The position numbers and the translations under genes are program-made. DNA of 64,000 nucleotides from Corynebacterium sp. J010B-136. GTDB taxonomy: Bacteria; Actinomycetota; Actinomycetes; Mycobacteriales; Mycobacteriaceae. Below the pieces are notes generated by a model that saw only the letters and a program-made list of their open reading frames with translations, was not told where the DNA came from and searched no databases. Location of the stretch: assembly GCF_002967075.1 (NCBI RefSeq), contig NZ_PUGE01000004.1:124001-188000 (forward strand). The letters are read 5' to 3'. Numbering within the stretch: position 1 is the stretch's first letter; every line of letters begins with the position of its first letter. Below, piece by piece: positions 38,968-49,800 of the stretch.

Positions 38968-39660
38968 GTGACTAATGAGACTGTAGACAATTCAGGGAAC
39001 GAAGCTAGCCAATCTGCTGGTGCAGGAGCTACCGCCACCACGTTGCCGCTGCGCGGTTTCGCGATGGTGCTCATCGCCGTTGCGGTCATGTTCGGCCTGT
39101 GGGCGCTATATGCCTTCACCCAAGATGACAGCTCTGAGCAAGCGGCTGAGCAAAGCAATGAATCCAGCGAGCAGGAACCAGGCACTGTTGGCGCCGATAC
39201 CGCCGAGCAATCCACCGATATTCCAGGTGACGAAGCGGGCGATGTGCAGGCTGACGCTGATAATGACAACCCAGAAGCCAAACCTGAGCAAGATGACGCA
39301 GACCGTGCTGAAGCTGAAAAGGCCAAGGAGGCATCGACAGGCGATGGCGCACCCGCTGCCGCTCCTGCCGCCCCTGCTGCGCCGCTGAAGGTCAATGTCT
39401 TGAATAACTCGATGACCCAAGGCCTAGCTGCCGATGTCGCCGACCGCCTGCGCGCCGATGGCCGCGAGTTGGGCGAGGTAGGAAACTTCGCCGATGAAAT
39501 CCTGCCCGAAACCACCGTATTTTTCCCCAAAGGCAATGCTGCTGCCGAACAAACCGCGCGCGAGCTCGCCGATCAATACCATGGCGTTGCCCGCGAGCAC
39601 AGCAATATTTTGCCTGATAACACCCGCGACGGCGTGACCATTGTCTTAACTGACAACTAA
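38968..39660 (+). CDS. LytR C-terminal domain membrane protein
   Basis: This is a 230-residue protein. One membrane segment (about 27-47, GFAMVLIAVAVMFGLWALYAF) is followed by a long acidic, disordered Glu/Asp/Ala linker (50-140) and a LytR_C domain (about 140-230: LKVNVLNNSMTQGLAADVADRL and EILPETTVFFP). This domain is found on cell-wall-attachment proteins, so the protein may act in the envelope. I place the start at GTG 38968; the open frame before it overlaps the DUF3263 gene and looks non-coding. Confidence 0.82.
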   Translation: MTNETVDNSGNEASQSAGAGATATTLPLRGFAMVLIAVAVMFGLWALYAFTQDDSSEQAAEQSNESSEQEPGTVGADTAEQSTDIPGDEAGDVQADADNDNPEAKPEQDDADRAEAEKAKEASTGDGAPAAAPAAPAAPLKVNVLNNSMTQGLAADVADRLRADGRELGEVGNFADEILPETTVFFPKGNAAAEQTARELADQYHGVAREHSNILPDNTRDGVTIVLTDN

Positions 39661-39714
39661 AAATTAAAGAATGTAATCACGCCTGGCCTCATGTCGGTTG
39701 GGTACGATGGATTA

Positions 39715-40872
39715 GTGAGTAACACGGAATACGTCGAAGAAATCTTCGCCCGCTCCCCGCAGCCCACGCTGGGGGTTGAGTGGGAAGTCGCGCTTGTTGA
39801 CCCCGTAACCCGTGACCTGGTGCCACGGGCATCAGAAATTGTGGATGCGGTCGCAGAAATAGCGCCCGAGATTCACCTCGAAAAAGAATTTCTGCAAAAC
39901 ACAGTTGAGCTGGTCACCGGCATTTGCAACACCGTTCCGGAAGCAATTGCTGAGCTCAACACTGGTATTCGCGCCGTGCAAGCCGCTGCGAAGCAACACG
40001 ATATCCGTGTCTGGGGATCCGGCGGGCACCCCTTTTCGGATTTTCGGAAGAACCCGGTCTCGGAAAAAGAATCCTATTCTGAGATCATCAACCGCACTCA
40101 ATACTGGGGGCAGCAGATGCTGCTGTGGGGAACGCATGTGCACGTGGGCATTTCCCATGAGGACCGCGTGTGGCCCATCATTAATGCTTTGATGACAAAG
40201 TACCCGCACTTGTTGGCGATTTCCGCGTGCTCGCCGGGCTGGGACGGTTTGGACACCGGCTACGCCTCCAACCGCACCATGCTGTACCAGCAGTTGCCAA
40301 CAGCTGGCATGCCTTATCAATTCAAGGACTGGGCCGCGTGGCAGGACTACATGCGGGACCAGTCGATTTCCGGCGTTATCAACCACACCGGTTCCATGCA
40401 CTTTGATATCCGCCCGGCCTCGAAGTGGGGCACCGTGGAAGTCCGCGTATCTGATGCTTCCTCGAACCTGCGGGAGCTCTCCGCCGTGGTGGCGCTAACC
40501 CACTGCCTGGTGGTGCACCATGACCGCATGATTGATGAGGGCAAACCGCTGCCTATTTTGCAGCAGTGGCACGTTGCGGAAAATAAGTGGCGCGGTGCCC
40601 GTTATGGCATGGATGCTTTGGTGATTACCTCGCGCGCTACCGATGAACGCTGGGTTAAAGACGAACTCGCCGACCTGGTCGAGGAGCTAACCCCGCTGGC
40701 GAAGGAACTCGGCTGCGCGCGGGAGCTGCAGCTGGTGCTGGAAATCATCGACCGCGGCGCCGGTTACGAACGCCAGCGCAAGCAATTCCAAGCCAGCGGC
40801 GATTGGGAGAGCGTTGTTGACATGACGTGCGATGAGCTAGACACTCTATTGCCGCTTGTCGATGAACCCTAA
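39715..40872 (+). CDS. carboxylate-amine ligase (GCS2/YbdK family)
   Basis: This is a 385-residue protein of the glutamate-cysteine ligase family 2. Typical segments are [13 protein letters not shown] near residue 14, [16 protein letters not shown] near 55, [15 protein letters not shown] near 145 and [11 protein letters not shown]. It may make gamma-glutamyl-cysteine or another amide from ATP; in mycothiol-producing corynebacteria its role is not clear. TACGAT at 39703-39708 ends seven bases before the GTG at 39715, which suggests a leaderless mRNA; an ATG at 39691 is the alternative. Confidence 0.88.
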   Translation: MSNTEYVEEIFARSPQPTLGVEWEVALVDPVTRDLVPRASEIVDAVAEIAPEIHLEKEFLQNTVELVTGICNTVPEAIAELNTGIRAVQAAAKQHDIRVWGSGGHPFSDFRKNPVSEKESYSEIINRTQYWGQQMLLWGTHVHVGISHEDRVWPIINALMTKYPHLLAISACSPGWDGLDTGYASNRTMLYQQLPTAGMPYQFKDWAAWQDYMRDQSISGVINHTGSMHFDIRPASKWGTVEVRVSDASSNLRELSAVVALTHCLVVHHDRMIDEGKPLPILQQWHVAENKWRGARYGMDALVITSRATDERWVKDELADLVEELTPLAKELGCARELQLVLEIIDRGAGYERQRKQFQASGDWESVVDMTCDELDTLLPLVDEP

Positions 40873-40879
40873 ATCACCC

Positions 40880-40933
40880 GCCTGTGGATAACTTTGCCCG
40901 TTGCGTGATGTGTCATCGTAGTTATCCACAGGT
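40880..40933 (+). promoter_or_regulatory. 54-bp inverted-repeat element with two DnaA-box sequences
   Basis: Arms GCCTGTGGATAACT and AGTTATCCACAGGT (13 of 14 paired) flank a 26-bp core. Seventeen of 26 core bases match the element before the other HNH gene when both are read in the gene direction; the core pattern is GTTGSGTGAYGTGTCAWCG. It ends 51 bp before the HNH start codon. Confidence 0.7.
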
Positions 40934-40984
40934 TTTTGGCCTTGCCCTAGCGCGGGCTTGCGTTTGCGTTTTAGTGTCGAAGGC

Positions 40985-42106
40985 ATGGATAAATACGAAG
41001 AATTTATGGCTCTCACCAGCCAAGCAATAGGCATCTTAAGAGACATGTCTAAACGCTCGCCGTATGACATGGCAAGCGATGGGATGGCTCGCAAGACTGC
41101 AAAAAGTTTCACCTCGCTGGCCGATGTTCTTTTCGGCCCCACCGACTCACCGCGGCTGCAACGCGAATCGGTAGCTCTCGCGGAAGAGCGGGGGTTAAGC
41201 CTTGAGTATTTAGAGATGGTGGAAAAGCACGCCAAGAAGTTGAAGAAGCGCGGTGCCGCCTGGCGCTTGCGTGCTGAACTTATCGCGTTTGAGGGCACCT
41301 TCGAAGAAGTCGAAGCTTACGCCAAGAAACGTGTCACGGAAGAAGGCGGCGACACCAAGAAGAAACCGGGCGTGAGTCTCGGCCGCGTCATTGACGGCCT
41401 GCGAACTATCAGCATCACCGATACCCAGCGCCGCATCACCGATTTAGAAAAGACCCTCGACGCCGCCATCACCGATGAAGACCAGCCGCGCTCCGAAGCA
41501 TTGCTCGAGCCTTTCTGGGACTTAGTCGAGGGCAACGGCACCGGCCTTATCAAGCCCGAGTACCGCACGGTCATCGCCATTGGTCTCGACGATTTCGCGA
41601 AAGTCTCGTGCGGTAAAGGCAACGACGTCATCATCGGCCTTTCCGATGGCACGACCATGACTGGCGCAGAGTTCATCAACGCTGTGATGGAAGGTGCACT
41701 CGGCGATAAGCTCTACGTCGGACTCTTTCACCCGACCGCAGGCCCGGTCAATCTTTACGAAGCACGGTTCGCCTCCGACAAGCTGCGAACTTTAGCCATG
41801 GCGGAGAATCTCGTCTGTCCGTGGCAGGACTGCAATGTTCCGGCTGATAGGTGCCAGGTCCACCATATCGACGCCCACAAGAACGGTGGGCATACAAAGC
41901 CGTCGAACCTGACGATGCTCTGTAAGTACCACAACGGTGTGAATGATGATGACGGTCCAGCTTCGCCGAGCCGGAAGAAACGAGGCAAACCGAGTCGCGG
42001 GAGAATGCGACGCCACCGCGGCAAGGTCCGCCTGCACACGCCTGGTGGGAAGCTTGTGGGCAACACGCATGACTTGAGCAGCATGGGGGCGATGGACCTG
42101 ATTTAA
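40985..42106 (+). CDS. DUF222/HNH endonuclease family protein
   Basis: This is a 373-residue protein of the DUF222/13E12-like HNH family. A helical N-terminal region (1-250) precedes the HNH module: CPWQDCNVPADRCQVHHID then PSNLTMLCKYHN. A likely zinc site is made of the CxxxxC pair and the later C and H. The basic tail (SRKKRGKPSRGRMRRHRGK) may bind DNA. Such genes occur in several to many copies in actinobacterial genomes and their cellular role is not settled. The ATG at 40985 has no strong ribosome binding site. A frameshifted paralogue is at 20319-21454, with the same upstream element. Confidence 0.88.
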   Translation: MDKYEEFMALTSQAIGILRDMSKRSPYDMASDGMARKTAKSFTSLADVLFGPTDSPRLQRESVALAEERGLSLEYLEMVEKHAKKLKKRGAAWRLRAELIAFEGTFEEVEAYAKKRVTEEGGDTKKKPGVSLGRVIDGLRTISITDTQRRITDLEKTLDAAITDEDQPRSEALLEPFWDLVEGNGTGLIKPEYRTVIAIGLDDFAKVSCGKGNDVIIGLSDGTTMTGAEFINAVMEGALGDKLYVGLFHPTAGPVNLYEARFASDKLRTLAMAENLVCPWQDCNVPADRCQVHHIDAHKNGGHTKPSNLTMLCKYHNGVNDDDGPASPSRKKRGKPSRGRMRRHRGKVRLHTPGGKLVGNTHDLSSMGAMDLI

Positions 42107-42143
42107 AACAGGGGCGATCCCCACAGCTAGCGAAAGCTAACTA

Positions 42144-42162
42144 GCCAACCGGGCTGGTTGGC
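42144..42162. terminator. hairpin between convergent HNH and GT87 genes
   Basis: GCCAACC-GGGCT-GGTTGGC forms a 7-bp stem with a 5-base loop in the 59-bp gap between two convergent stops. It lacks a T-run on the plus strand. A second small stem (AGCTAGCGAAAGCT) precedes it. Confidence 0.45.
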
Positions 42163-42165
42163 CAA

Positions 42166-43377
42166 TTAGGCGATCGCTTTTTCGGAAGGGCGCGTGCGGA
42201 GAAGGCCGGTGAGTGCGTAGCCAGCGATAAAAATTACGCCGGTGCCGGTAAAAGCTAGTGCGCCTAAGGTGCCAAAGTCATCGAGGTGCTGATAAGCCGT
42301 ACCTTCCCAGGCCTGCTTGGCGACAAAGGGCAGCGCGAAGATAATCATCACCACGAATGAAACCAACCCCGCAACCTGTGCGCCGAGGATTCCAGGTAGG
42401 CGCTGGCCCAGCCACTGGTTGACAGTGAGCATGAGTGCGAGCAGCAGCGGAAGCACCCACACCCAGTGGTGATACCAGGAAAACGGCGAAATCAGACACG
42501 AAGAAATACCGGTCAGCGCCATGGCGATGGTGCTGTTGTGCTGCTTGCACGCAAGAGATACCGCGATGCAGGTTAGTGTGAAGACAATCACGATGGCAAT
42601 AACCCACCAGAGGCCGCCTTCGATGTTGAATTCGCGCTCTAGAATCGAGCGGATTGATTGCGCCCCGGGATTTGTGTGATCGCCGACGCGCGAGGAATCA
42701 AAGATGGCGCGCTCCCAGAAATCCTGGGCATCGGGGATCGTGAGAAAGCCGATCCCCACGGTCAGTGCAAAAGTCACCACCGATATCCCTGCTGCCCACC
42801 AGCGACGCTGAAATAACAAGACCAAGCCCAAAAATGCAGGGGTCAGCTTTAGACCCGCGGCAAGGCCGATGCCGATGCCAGGCAGTCGCCGCTTGGGCAA
42901 GAAATCTAGGGCCACCAGGAGCATTAAGAAGATGTTGATCTGGCCGAAGAAAAGCGTGCCATGAAAAGGCGCGAGAGCTAGCGCTGCGGCGGTGAGCAGG
43001 AGAGATAGCAGCCAATTAGACGCGCGGTAGCCGTAGCCGCGCTCGCGGAAGACCAGCAAAAAGACAGTGAAAAGCGCGAGCGCCGTGCCTGCCTGCCACA
43101 GGATAACCAGCCAATTTTCGCTCAAATAACTCAGCGCCATAAAAATGGTGCCGGCGAAAGGCGGGTAGGTGAAAGGCAATTTACCGACGTAGGCTGCATC
43201 GTAAAGCTGCCCGCCCGCGGCAACATCTGTGCCTGCGGCCGCATAGATATAAAGGTCCAAAGGCACACGCCACGTCAAAGCGTGGCGGCCATCAAAGTGG
43301 AGAATCTGAAAGACTGCCCACGCCGCAAACGCGGCTAGGGCAAGGGCTAGGGAAGTGACTCCCCAGGTCTTTTTCAC
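42166..43377 (-). CDS. GT87 family alpha-mannosyltransferase
   Basis: This is a 403-residue polytopic membrane protein with about ten hydrophobic segments, of the GT-C glycosyltransferase fold. It has the pattern of DUF2029/GT87 enzymes: an acidic first loop (HFDGRHALTWRVPLDLYIYAAAG), PFTYPPFAGTIF and GLAAGLKLTPAFLGL. In corynebacteria the family adds mannose from polyprenyl-phosphate-mannose to lipomannan or lipoarabinomannan. Which of the paralogues this is cannot be told. The start is a GTG at 43377. It stands 69 bp from mrpG on the same strand. Confidence 0.85.
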   Translation of the reverse strand: MKKTWGVTSLALALAAFAAWAVFQILHFDGRHALTWRVPLDLYIYAAAGTDVAAGGQLYDAAYVGKLPFTYPPFAGTIFMALSYLSENWLVILWQAGTALALFTVFLLVFRERGYGYRASNWLLSLLLTAAALALAPFHGTLFFGQINIFLMLLVALDFLPKRRLPGIGIGLAAGLKLTPAFLGLVLLFQRRWWAAGISVVTFALTVGIGFLTIPDAQDFWERAIFDSSRVGDHTNPGAQSIRSILEREFNIEGGLWWVIAIVIVFTLTCIAVSLACKQHNSTIAMALTGISSCLISPFSWYHHWVWVLPLLLALMLTVNQWLGQRLPGILGAQVAGLVSFVVMIIFALPFVAKQAWEGTAYQHLDDFGTLGALAFTGTGVIFIAGYALTGLLRTRPSEKAIA

Positions 43378-43446
43378 GCTTGGTATCTCTATCTACTCGT
43401 GTGGCAACAGTTGCATTAGAACTACACCAAGCGTACGCGCAGATTT

Positions 43447-43827
43447 TTATTTGCGCCGCATCTGCTTTGTTGCCGGCTGGTCATTGCGCGACATATCTTC
43501 ATCGTCGGCATAGAGACCTTCGCGGCGCGAAATACGCGTCATGCGCTGGGCCGTGACCGGGCTGGTAGCCAAGGCAAAGACAACCAGCAAGAATAAAATG
43601 CCTAAGTCGCCGCGCTCAGCGACACCGAAAGACTCGGAGCCGGTCACGCGAATAGCTGCGCCCAGGATGGTGAAAATCAAGCCTACGGTCTGCGGCTTTG
43701 TGACAAAGTGAATGCGCGACATCGGGTCTTGGAAGCGCGCCACTCCAATCGCCGCGGATAACACCAGCAGCGCACCGGCGAAAATCAGGATGAGGGAAAC
43801 AACATCGGCAAAAAGTGCGTAACTCAT
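43447..43827 (-). CDS. mrpG: Na+/H+ antiporter subunit MrpG
   Basis: This is a 126-residue small membrane subunit of the Mrp complex, with three hydrophobic segments. ALLVLSAAIGVARFQDPMSRIHFVTKPQTVGLI matches the MnhG/PhaG family. The C-terminal tail is hydrophilic. It is the last gene of mrpACDEFG and overlaps mrpF by one base. Confidence 0.93.
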   Translation of the reverse strand: MSYALFADVVSLILIFAGALLVLSAAIGVARFQDPMSRIHFVTKPQTVGLIFTILGAAIRVTGSESFGVAERGDLGILFLLVVFALATSPVTAQRMTRISRREGLYADDEDMSRNDQPATKQMRRK

Positions 43828-44099
43828 TAGTTATCCCTCTTCCTAAAGCGAGTGACAGAAACCGTGGAAATAAAGCCCAGCAGCGCAACCACCAGCATGG
43901 CATTAGTCACCGTGGTATCCAGCGTCCAGCAGATGTAGACGGCTACGGCACACTGGAACATCGCGATGAATCCGTCCATGCCCACCAGGCGGTCCATGGA
44001 GTTTGGGCCTTTGACAATGCGCCAGGTGGTGAGAAGGAAAGAGATAACAAACATCGCCGCGGCGATAGACAAAATCGTGTTATAAATTGCGGGATCCAT
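43827..44099 (-). CDS. mrpF: Na+/H+ antiporter subunit MrpF
   Basis: This is a 90-residue protein with three hydrophobic segments and the MrpF-type motif TTWRIVKGPNSMDRLVGMD. It overlaps mrpE and mrpG by one base at each end, so its translation is tied to both. Confidence 0.93.
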   Translation of the reverse strand: MDPAIYNTILSIAAAMFVISFLLTTWRIVKGPNSMDRLVGMDGFIAMFQCAVAVYICWTLDTTVTNAMLVVALLGFISTVSVTRFRKRDN

Positions 44100-44623
44100 T
44101 ACTTGTGTTTCCCTTCGAAGATAGAAATCATGCGGCGCTCCAGGCTGACCAAGTTGGCAACTTCGCGGTCGATATCAGCTTGGGTGGTGGCGTCAAGAAC
44201 GTGCACGGTGAGCATGCGGTTCGCGATATCAATTTCTGCGACCGTGCCTCCGGGCTGCAGGTTATACAAGACCACGGCGAAGCTTAAGACCAGCTCATTT
44301 TCAACGCGCATCGGCCCGCGCAAAATAGCGTTCTTAGGCTTTTCTCCGGGACGAATAGCAATCCAGCCGACCTTGACCGAAGCCCATAACAATTCACCGG
44401 TCCAGATGAACATGTATCGAATGAGCCGGCCCCAGGAGACGTTGAGCTCAGAAATCGGCATCGCCGGCAGCGGTAGGAAGAAGACAATGCCAAGGCCGAC
44501 CAGCATGCCGCCGAAGACATTAGCCCAGGTGAACTCGCCCATCAGCAGGCACCACATGATGGTCAGCCACAGGATGAATGAGGGACGGAAACGATGCCGT
44601 GCGCCAGTTAAATACTTGTTCAC
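44099..44623 (-). CDS. mrpE: Na+/H+ antiporter subunit MrpE
   Basis: This is a 174-residue subunit. Two hydrophobic segments near the N-terminus (LWLTIMWCLLMGEFTWANVFGG) are followed by a soluble domain with VLYNLQPGGTVAEIDIANRML. It fits the MnhE/PhaE family, which supports assembly and sodium transport of the Mrp complex. Confidence 0.93.
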   Translation of the reverse strand: MNKYLTGARHRFRPSFILWLTIMWCLLMGEFTWANVFGGMLVGLGIVFFLPLPAMPISELNVSWGRLIRYMFIWTGELLWASVKVGWIAIRPGEKPKNAILRGPMRVENELVLSFAVVLYNLQPGGTVAEIDIANRMLTVHVLDATTQADIDREVANLVSLERRMISIFEGKHK

Positions 44624-46389
44624 TAGTTCTCCTCCCCAGCATCAGTTGCCGTATCCGCAAAAGAAGCGGAGCCATTAGCTGCCGGCTCAGGTTCTGGAAG
44701 CGGGTGGTTGCGGTTTTCAATCGAATCCCGGTCAAGATAACGATCCTGCGGGTCCAAGTGCCGGGTGGGATCATCTGCGTAATCGCCCAAGACGGCATCT
44801 TGATAAATCGACTGGTCTTGCGCCGACTCCGCTGAACGCGAGGCGACACCAGAGACAGGACCTGCAACAAAAGTAATGACAGTCGATGCCAGAACCAGCA
44901 AAGCAGTAGAACCAAACATGCCAAAAGGCAGGCGGCCAACATCGGCGCGTTCAGAGTAGGCGACTTCGTCGGTGACATCGGCAAGCGGTGCCGGACGAGC
45001 CAGGGCTACATGTCCTTCTGGGGCATCGGCGCGGTCGCGCAAGAAGCCCTTTGACCAGACCAAAACCATGACGTACAGGGTCAACAGCGAGGTGACCACG
45101 GCGCCGCCGATGAGAACCCAGGACATCCAGGTGCCATTATTAGCGCCGGCCTGCAGCAGCATAATCTTGCCCATAAAGCCGGAGAAAGGTGGAATGCCGC
45201 CTAGGTTCATCGCGGGGATGAAGTACAAGATGGCAATCACCGGCGCGGTGTAAAGCAAAGAACCCAAACGCCGCAGCGAGGAAGTGCCAGATTGCCTTTC
45301 GATGAGACCCACGACCAAAAACAGTGCGGTCTGCACCAAAATGTGGTGCACGGCGTAGAAGATGGCGCCGGAGAGCCCCTGCGCGGTACCGAGTGCGACA
45401 CCGAAGATCATGTAACCGATGTGACTGACCAAGGTAAATGACAACAAACGCTTGATATCGGTCTGCGCCATCGCGCCTAAAATACCGACGATCATCGTCG
45501 CCAGTGCCACCCACATCAGGAGCCCATCAAGTGAGCCGTCCGTAAAGACAGCCGAGCGCATGCGGATGATGGAGTAGACGCCGACCTTGGTCAAAAGGCC
45601 TGCGAAGACTGCGGTAACCAGCGCGGGTGCGGTGGGGTAGGAGTCGGGCAGCCAGGCATCGAGTGGCACCACGGCAGCTTTGATACCGAAGGCAACCAGC
45701 AGCACGCCGAAAATTGCGGTGCGTGTGCCCTCGGGGATTTCTTGGATGCGAATACCGATTTGCGCCATGTTCACGGTGCCCACGGCGGCATAGGTCAGGC
45801 CGATGCCGAGCAGGAAGATCATGGAGGAGACCATGGAGACCATGACGTAGCCGACACCAGCGCGCACGCGGGCAGGTGAAGCGCCCAAGGTCAGCAGCAC
45901 ATAGGACGCCACCAAGAAGATTTCAAAGCCGACATACAGGTTGAACAAGTCGCCGGCGAGGAAGGAGACATTCACGCCCATCGTCAAAAGCATGTAGGTC
46001 GGCAAAAAGACCGTGACGGGTTCATCTTTACCGCCATCGCGCACACCTTGCGAAATGGCGTACCACATCACCGAAAAGAGCACGATGGAGGAGGTAAAGA
46101 GCATGACCGTGGACAAGCGGTCCGCGACCAAAGTAATACCAACCGGTGCATCCCAGCCGCCGACCTGCAGGGTTTGAATGCCGTCGATATCAGCTATCAA
46201 CAACAAAGTCAGGCTGATGATTGACGAGAATGCCAGCATGAAGAAAGCCACCTGGGACTGCAAACGCTGAAAGCGTGCCAGCAGCAACGTCAGGGCTGCG
46301 CCCGCGACAGGAATCAAAACCGGCAGCGGGATGAGGAAGCTGGTGTAAGGAAGAAGCAGCTGTACAAAGGATGTAATCAAATCACTCAT
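44623..46389 (-). CDS. mrpD: Na+/H+ antiporter subunit MrpD
   Basis: This is a 588-residue subunit related to NuoL/M/N of complex I, with about 14 membrane segments. Family motifs are VGFEIFLVASYVLLTLGASP, DSYPTAPALVTAVFAGLLTKVG (with the key Lys) and GIPPFSGFMGKIMLL. Residues 500-588 are a hydrophilic, acidic tail not usual in MrpD. It overlaps mrpC by eight bases. Confidence 0.95.
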   Translation of the reverse strand: MSDLITSFVQLLLPYTSFLIPLPVLIPVAGAALTLLLARFQRLQSQVAFFMLAFSSIISLTLLLIADIDGIQTLQVGGWDAPVGITLVADRLSTVMLFTSSIVLFSVMWYAISQGVRDGGKDEPVTVFLPTYMLLTMGVNVSFLAGDLFNLYVGFEIFLVASYVLLTLGASPARVRAGVGYVMVSMVSSMIFLLGIGLTYAAVGTVNMAQIGIRIQEIPEGTRTAIFGVLLVAFGIKAAVVPLDAWLPDSYPTAPALVTAVFAGLLTKVGVYSIIRMRSAVFTDGSLDGLLMWVALATMIVGILGAMAQTDIKRLLSFTLVSHIGYMIFGVALGTAQGLSGAIFYAVHHILVQTALFLVVGLIERQSGTSSLRRLGSLLYTAPVIAILYFIPAMNLGGIPPFSGFMGKIMLLQAGANNGTWMSWVLIGGAVVTSLLTLYVMVLVWSKGFLRDRADAPEGHVALARPAPLADVTDEVAYSERADVGRLPFGMFGSTALLVLASTVITFVAGPVSGVASRSAESAQDQSIYQDAVLGDYADDPTRHLDPQDRYLDRDSIENRNHPLPEPEPAANGSASFADTATDAGEEN

Positions 46390-46873
46390 CCTTGACCCCC
46401 TTTACTGGTTCTTCGAAGAAGCGTGGGCCGAAGGTATCGCCTTGCTTGGTATCACGGCCGGTCGTCGGATCAGAAGAAGCATCCAAGTCAGGGGCCGCAG
46501 ATGGGCGCGTAGCTATCGATGCCACCGCTACGTCATCCACATCATCTTCAATAACGTCATCGGTGCGGTAGCGGTACTGACGATAAGCAAGCGTCAAGAT
46601 AAATGCTGTCAACGCCATGGAAATAACAATCGCCGTCAAAATCATCGCCTGCGCCAGCGGATCCGCGATCTCTTCGCCGTGCGGCTGGGAATCACGGCCC
46701 ATAATCGGAGGTGATCCGGCATCGCCGCCAGCCTGAATGATAATCAGGTTGACGCCGTTACCGATGAGCAAGATACCCAGCAGCATTTTCGTCATGGCGC
46801 GATCGAGTACCAAGTAAACGCCCGCGGCCATCAAAGCCCCGGAAGCGAGAAGAAACATGAGGTTGGCTTCCAT
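46382..46873 (-). CDS. mrpC: Na+/H+ antiporter subunit MrpC
   Basis: This is a 163-residue NuoK-like subunit. The first 110 residues hold three membrane segments (ASGALMAAGVYLVLDRAMTK, LLGILLIGNGVNLIIIQAGG, AMILTAIVISMALTAFILTL) and the rest is an acidic soluble tail. The gene starts at the base before the mrpA stop region and overlaps mrpD. Confidence 0.95.
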   Translation of the reverse strand: MEANLMFLLASGALMAAGVYLVLDRAMTKMLLGILLIGNGVNLIIIQAGGDAGSPPIMGRDSQPHGEEIADPLAQAMILTAIVISMALTAFILTLAYRQYRYRTDDVIEDDVDDVAVASIATRPSAAPDLDASSDPTTGRDTKQGDTFGPRFFEEPVKGVKDE

Positions 46874-49800
46874 TTACTTCTCCTTTCCGTCATTATTGGT
46901 GTTTTGGGCATTTGGACTAGATGATGAATCTGGTCCTTCTTTGCGTGGCGGGACTTCGGTTGGCATATCTATTTCTGCTGTACCGGTTGTATCCGTTGGT
47001 GCCTCTGATGTTGAGGAGGAAGGCATAGGTGCCGTGGTGCGCGCGGTAGCTGCGGCTTTGACGCGTGCTTTGCGCTGACGGTTTTTCCGCGCCAGTGAAC
47101 GTGCACGGTCACGGGCACGCTGCTTACGAATTTCTTCTTCCTCATCGAGCTTGCCGCCCAAGGAGTGCAGGATGTGCATCGTCAAGCCAATGACCACGAG
47201 GTATACGCCGAGGTCGAAGACCAACGCCGAAGGCAAGGAGACTGAACCGACCAGCGGGATATCAATCGTGTCGTAGGCAGAAGCCAGCGGTGGAAGACCC
47301 CAGAGCATGGGGCCAAGTGCTGCGGCAATCGCGAAGAAGAGGCCTGCGCCCATGATACGGCCGCCATCGATAGGCAATGCTTCTTCGAGCTCCGCGCGGC
47401 CACCGGCGAGGTAGCGCAAGATAAACGCCAAGGCTGCGACCAGGCCACCGGCGAAACCGCCGCCTGGGGCGTTGTGGCCGGTGAAGAAGAAGTACAGCGA
47501 CAACGCAATCATCGATGGGAAAAGCACGCGCGTTGAAACATCAACCATCAGCGAGCGGTTGAGCTGCTGTTCGGTTTCCACGCCCGCTGCCAACCAGCGG
47601 CGTCCCGTGGCGCGCAGGGTAGGGCGGCGGGATTCGCGGGTAAAGGACTGCGTGCGGTAGATAAGCGAGGCAACACCGGTCGCAGCGATAACCAGCACGG
47701 TGATTTCACCGAAGGTATCCCACGCACGGATATCAACCAGAAGAACGTTGACGGCATTGGCGCCGTGACCGATCTCCTTGGCCAAATCCGGCATGTGAAT
47801 GGAGATGGATTCTTCCGTGCGGGCATTGACGGCGAACATGGTCAAAATGACCGTGAGCAGGCCGACGCCAATTGCCAACCAGGCGCGCATGCGGTTGTGG
47901 CGGGGTTCGCCGCGCCACTCGGTGTTCGGGGGCATTTTGCGCAGAACCAGCATGAACAAGACCATGATGATGGTCTCGACCAGAAGCTGCGTGAGTGCCA
48001 AGTCCGGTGCGCCGTGCAGCGCGAAGATAAAGGATAGTCCGTAGCCGGTAATGCCGACGATGATGACGCCGGATAAACGGTTGTGCGTAATCGTGGAGCC
48101 CAGCGCCGCAGCGATGATGATAAACGCTGCGAAGAACTGCCACGGGTTTTCCGCGACAATCATGCGCACATTGGTGAGGTCACCGAATATGATGGCGAAA
48201 GTTGGCAGCAGGATTAGACACACGAAAATCGTGGTCAAGTTCAGCTGCAGCGAGCCACGCTGGGTATTTGCCGTAATGCGCAGCGAGAGATTACGCAGGC
48301 CAACCAGGACGGCATCATAAGCGTTATCCGCATTGCCCAGGGCAGCGTATTCGCCCTGAAAAGGCTTGAGCAGGTGACGCTGCCAGTGCAGCAAGCAACC
48401 AGCCAGGATGATGACGGCAGAAATGCCCAACGCCAGGTTGAACCCGTGCCACAGGGAAAGGTCAGAACCTTCAGCGCCGTAGAGACGGTTCAAATGCTGG
48501 TTGATGGGGTCGGACATGAACTTCGGGAAGAGTCCGAAAAACACCGTCAGCGCAGTCAGGACAGTGGGTGCAATCCACAAGATTGGTTCAATCTTGTGCA
48601 TCTTCTCCACGGCTTCAGAGGTTGCGCCGTCCTTTGTTGCAAAAGCTCCCCACAAAAAGCGCAGGGCATAAGCCATGGTAAATACCGAGCCCAGGATGAT
48701 TGCGATGAGCATCAAATTGCGCGGCATGCCAATCAGCAGTGGCTCATTCATGACCGAATCAATGACGGCTTCTTTGGTGACAAAACCGAACAGCGGCGGG
48801 ATGCCAGCCATGGACAAAGCGGAAAGAATGGCCAGGCCAAAGATGAAAGGCTCTTTGCGCGCCAGGCCCGAAAGCTTGGGAATCTCACGCGTACCCGTGG
48901 CGTGGTCAATGGCGCCGACAATCATAAATAGCGTTGCCTTGAACAAGGAGTGCGCAAAGGTCAGCGCCAGCGCAGCCAGCATGGCCTCGCGTGAGCCGAT
49001 GGCCATAATCGAGGTGATAAAGCCCAGCTGGGAGACAGTACCGTAAGCCAAGACCAGCTTGAGGTCGATCTGTTTCAGCGCCATCCAGCCGCCCATCAGC
49101 ATGGTGGCTAAGCCAATGGGGATGACCACCAAGTGCCAGGCGGAAACGCCGTTAAATTCTGGGGCAAGACGCGCAACCAGGTAGATACCGGCCTTGACCA
49201 TGGCGGCAGAGTGCAGGTATGCCGAGACCGGAGTCGGTGCGGCCATTGCGCCCGGAAGCCAGAAGTGGAACGGGATATTCGCGGACTTTGACAGCGCGCC
49301 AGCCAGAATCAGGCACAGCGCCACGGTGACATATGGGGTTTGTGCCCAGCCGTCGTAGCTGGTGATTTCGCTAAAGTGCCACACGCCAGTTTGACGGCCC
49401 AAGATGATGATGCCGACCAACATGGCCAGACCACCAGCGGCAGTGACCATCAGCGCCTGGGTGGCAGAGCGGCGCGAGGATGCGCGCTCACCGTAGTACG
49501 CCACCAGCAGGAAGGACAGCACCGAGGTGATTTCCCAGAAGACGTACATCAGCAGCAGGGAATCGGAGATGACCAGGCCATACATCGCGGTGGCAAAGCC
49601 GATCATTTCCGCACCGAAGAGGTTCAGGCGCCGGGGGACGGTATCAAAATAGCCCCAACAATAAACTAGGACCAGTGCGCCGACTCCTAAGATGATGAGG
49701 GAGAAAAGCGCGGCTAGGCCGTCGAGGCGAAAGTCTAGGTTGAGGTGCGCGGCCGGCATCCATTCGATGCTGGCTTTATGGTCTAAGTTGCCTTGGACCA

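Noticed and set aside
40880..40933. Paired DnaA boxes as a replication origin
   Set aside because: Only two boxes are present, with no dnaA, dnaN or AT-rich unwinding region nearby, and the same pair occurs at 21506; a gene-linked element is more likely.
40970..40995. LexA (SOS) box at the HNH starts
   Set aside because: Only the half-site TCGAA is seen before both genes; the second half of the palindrome is missing.
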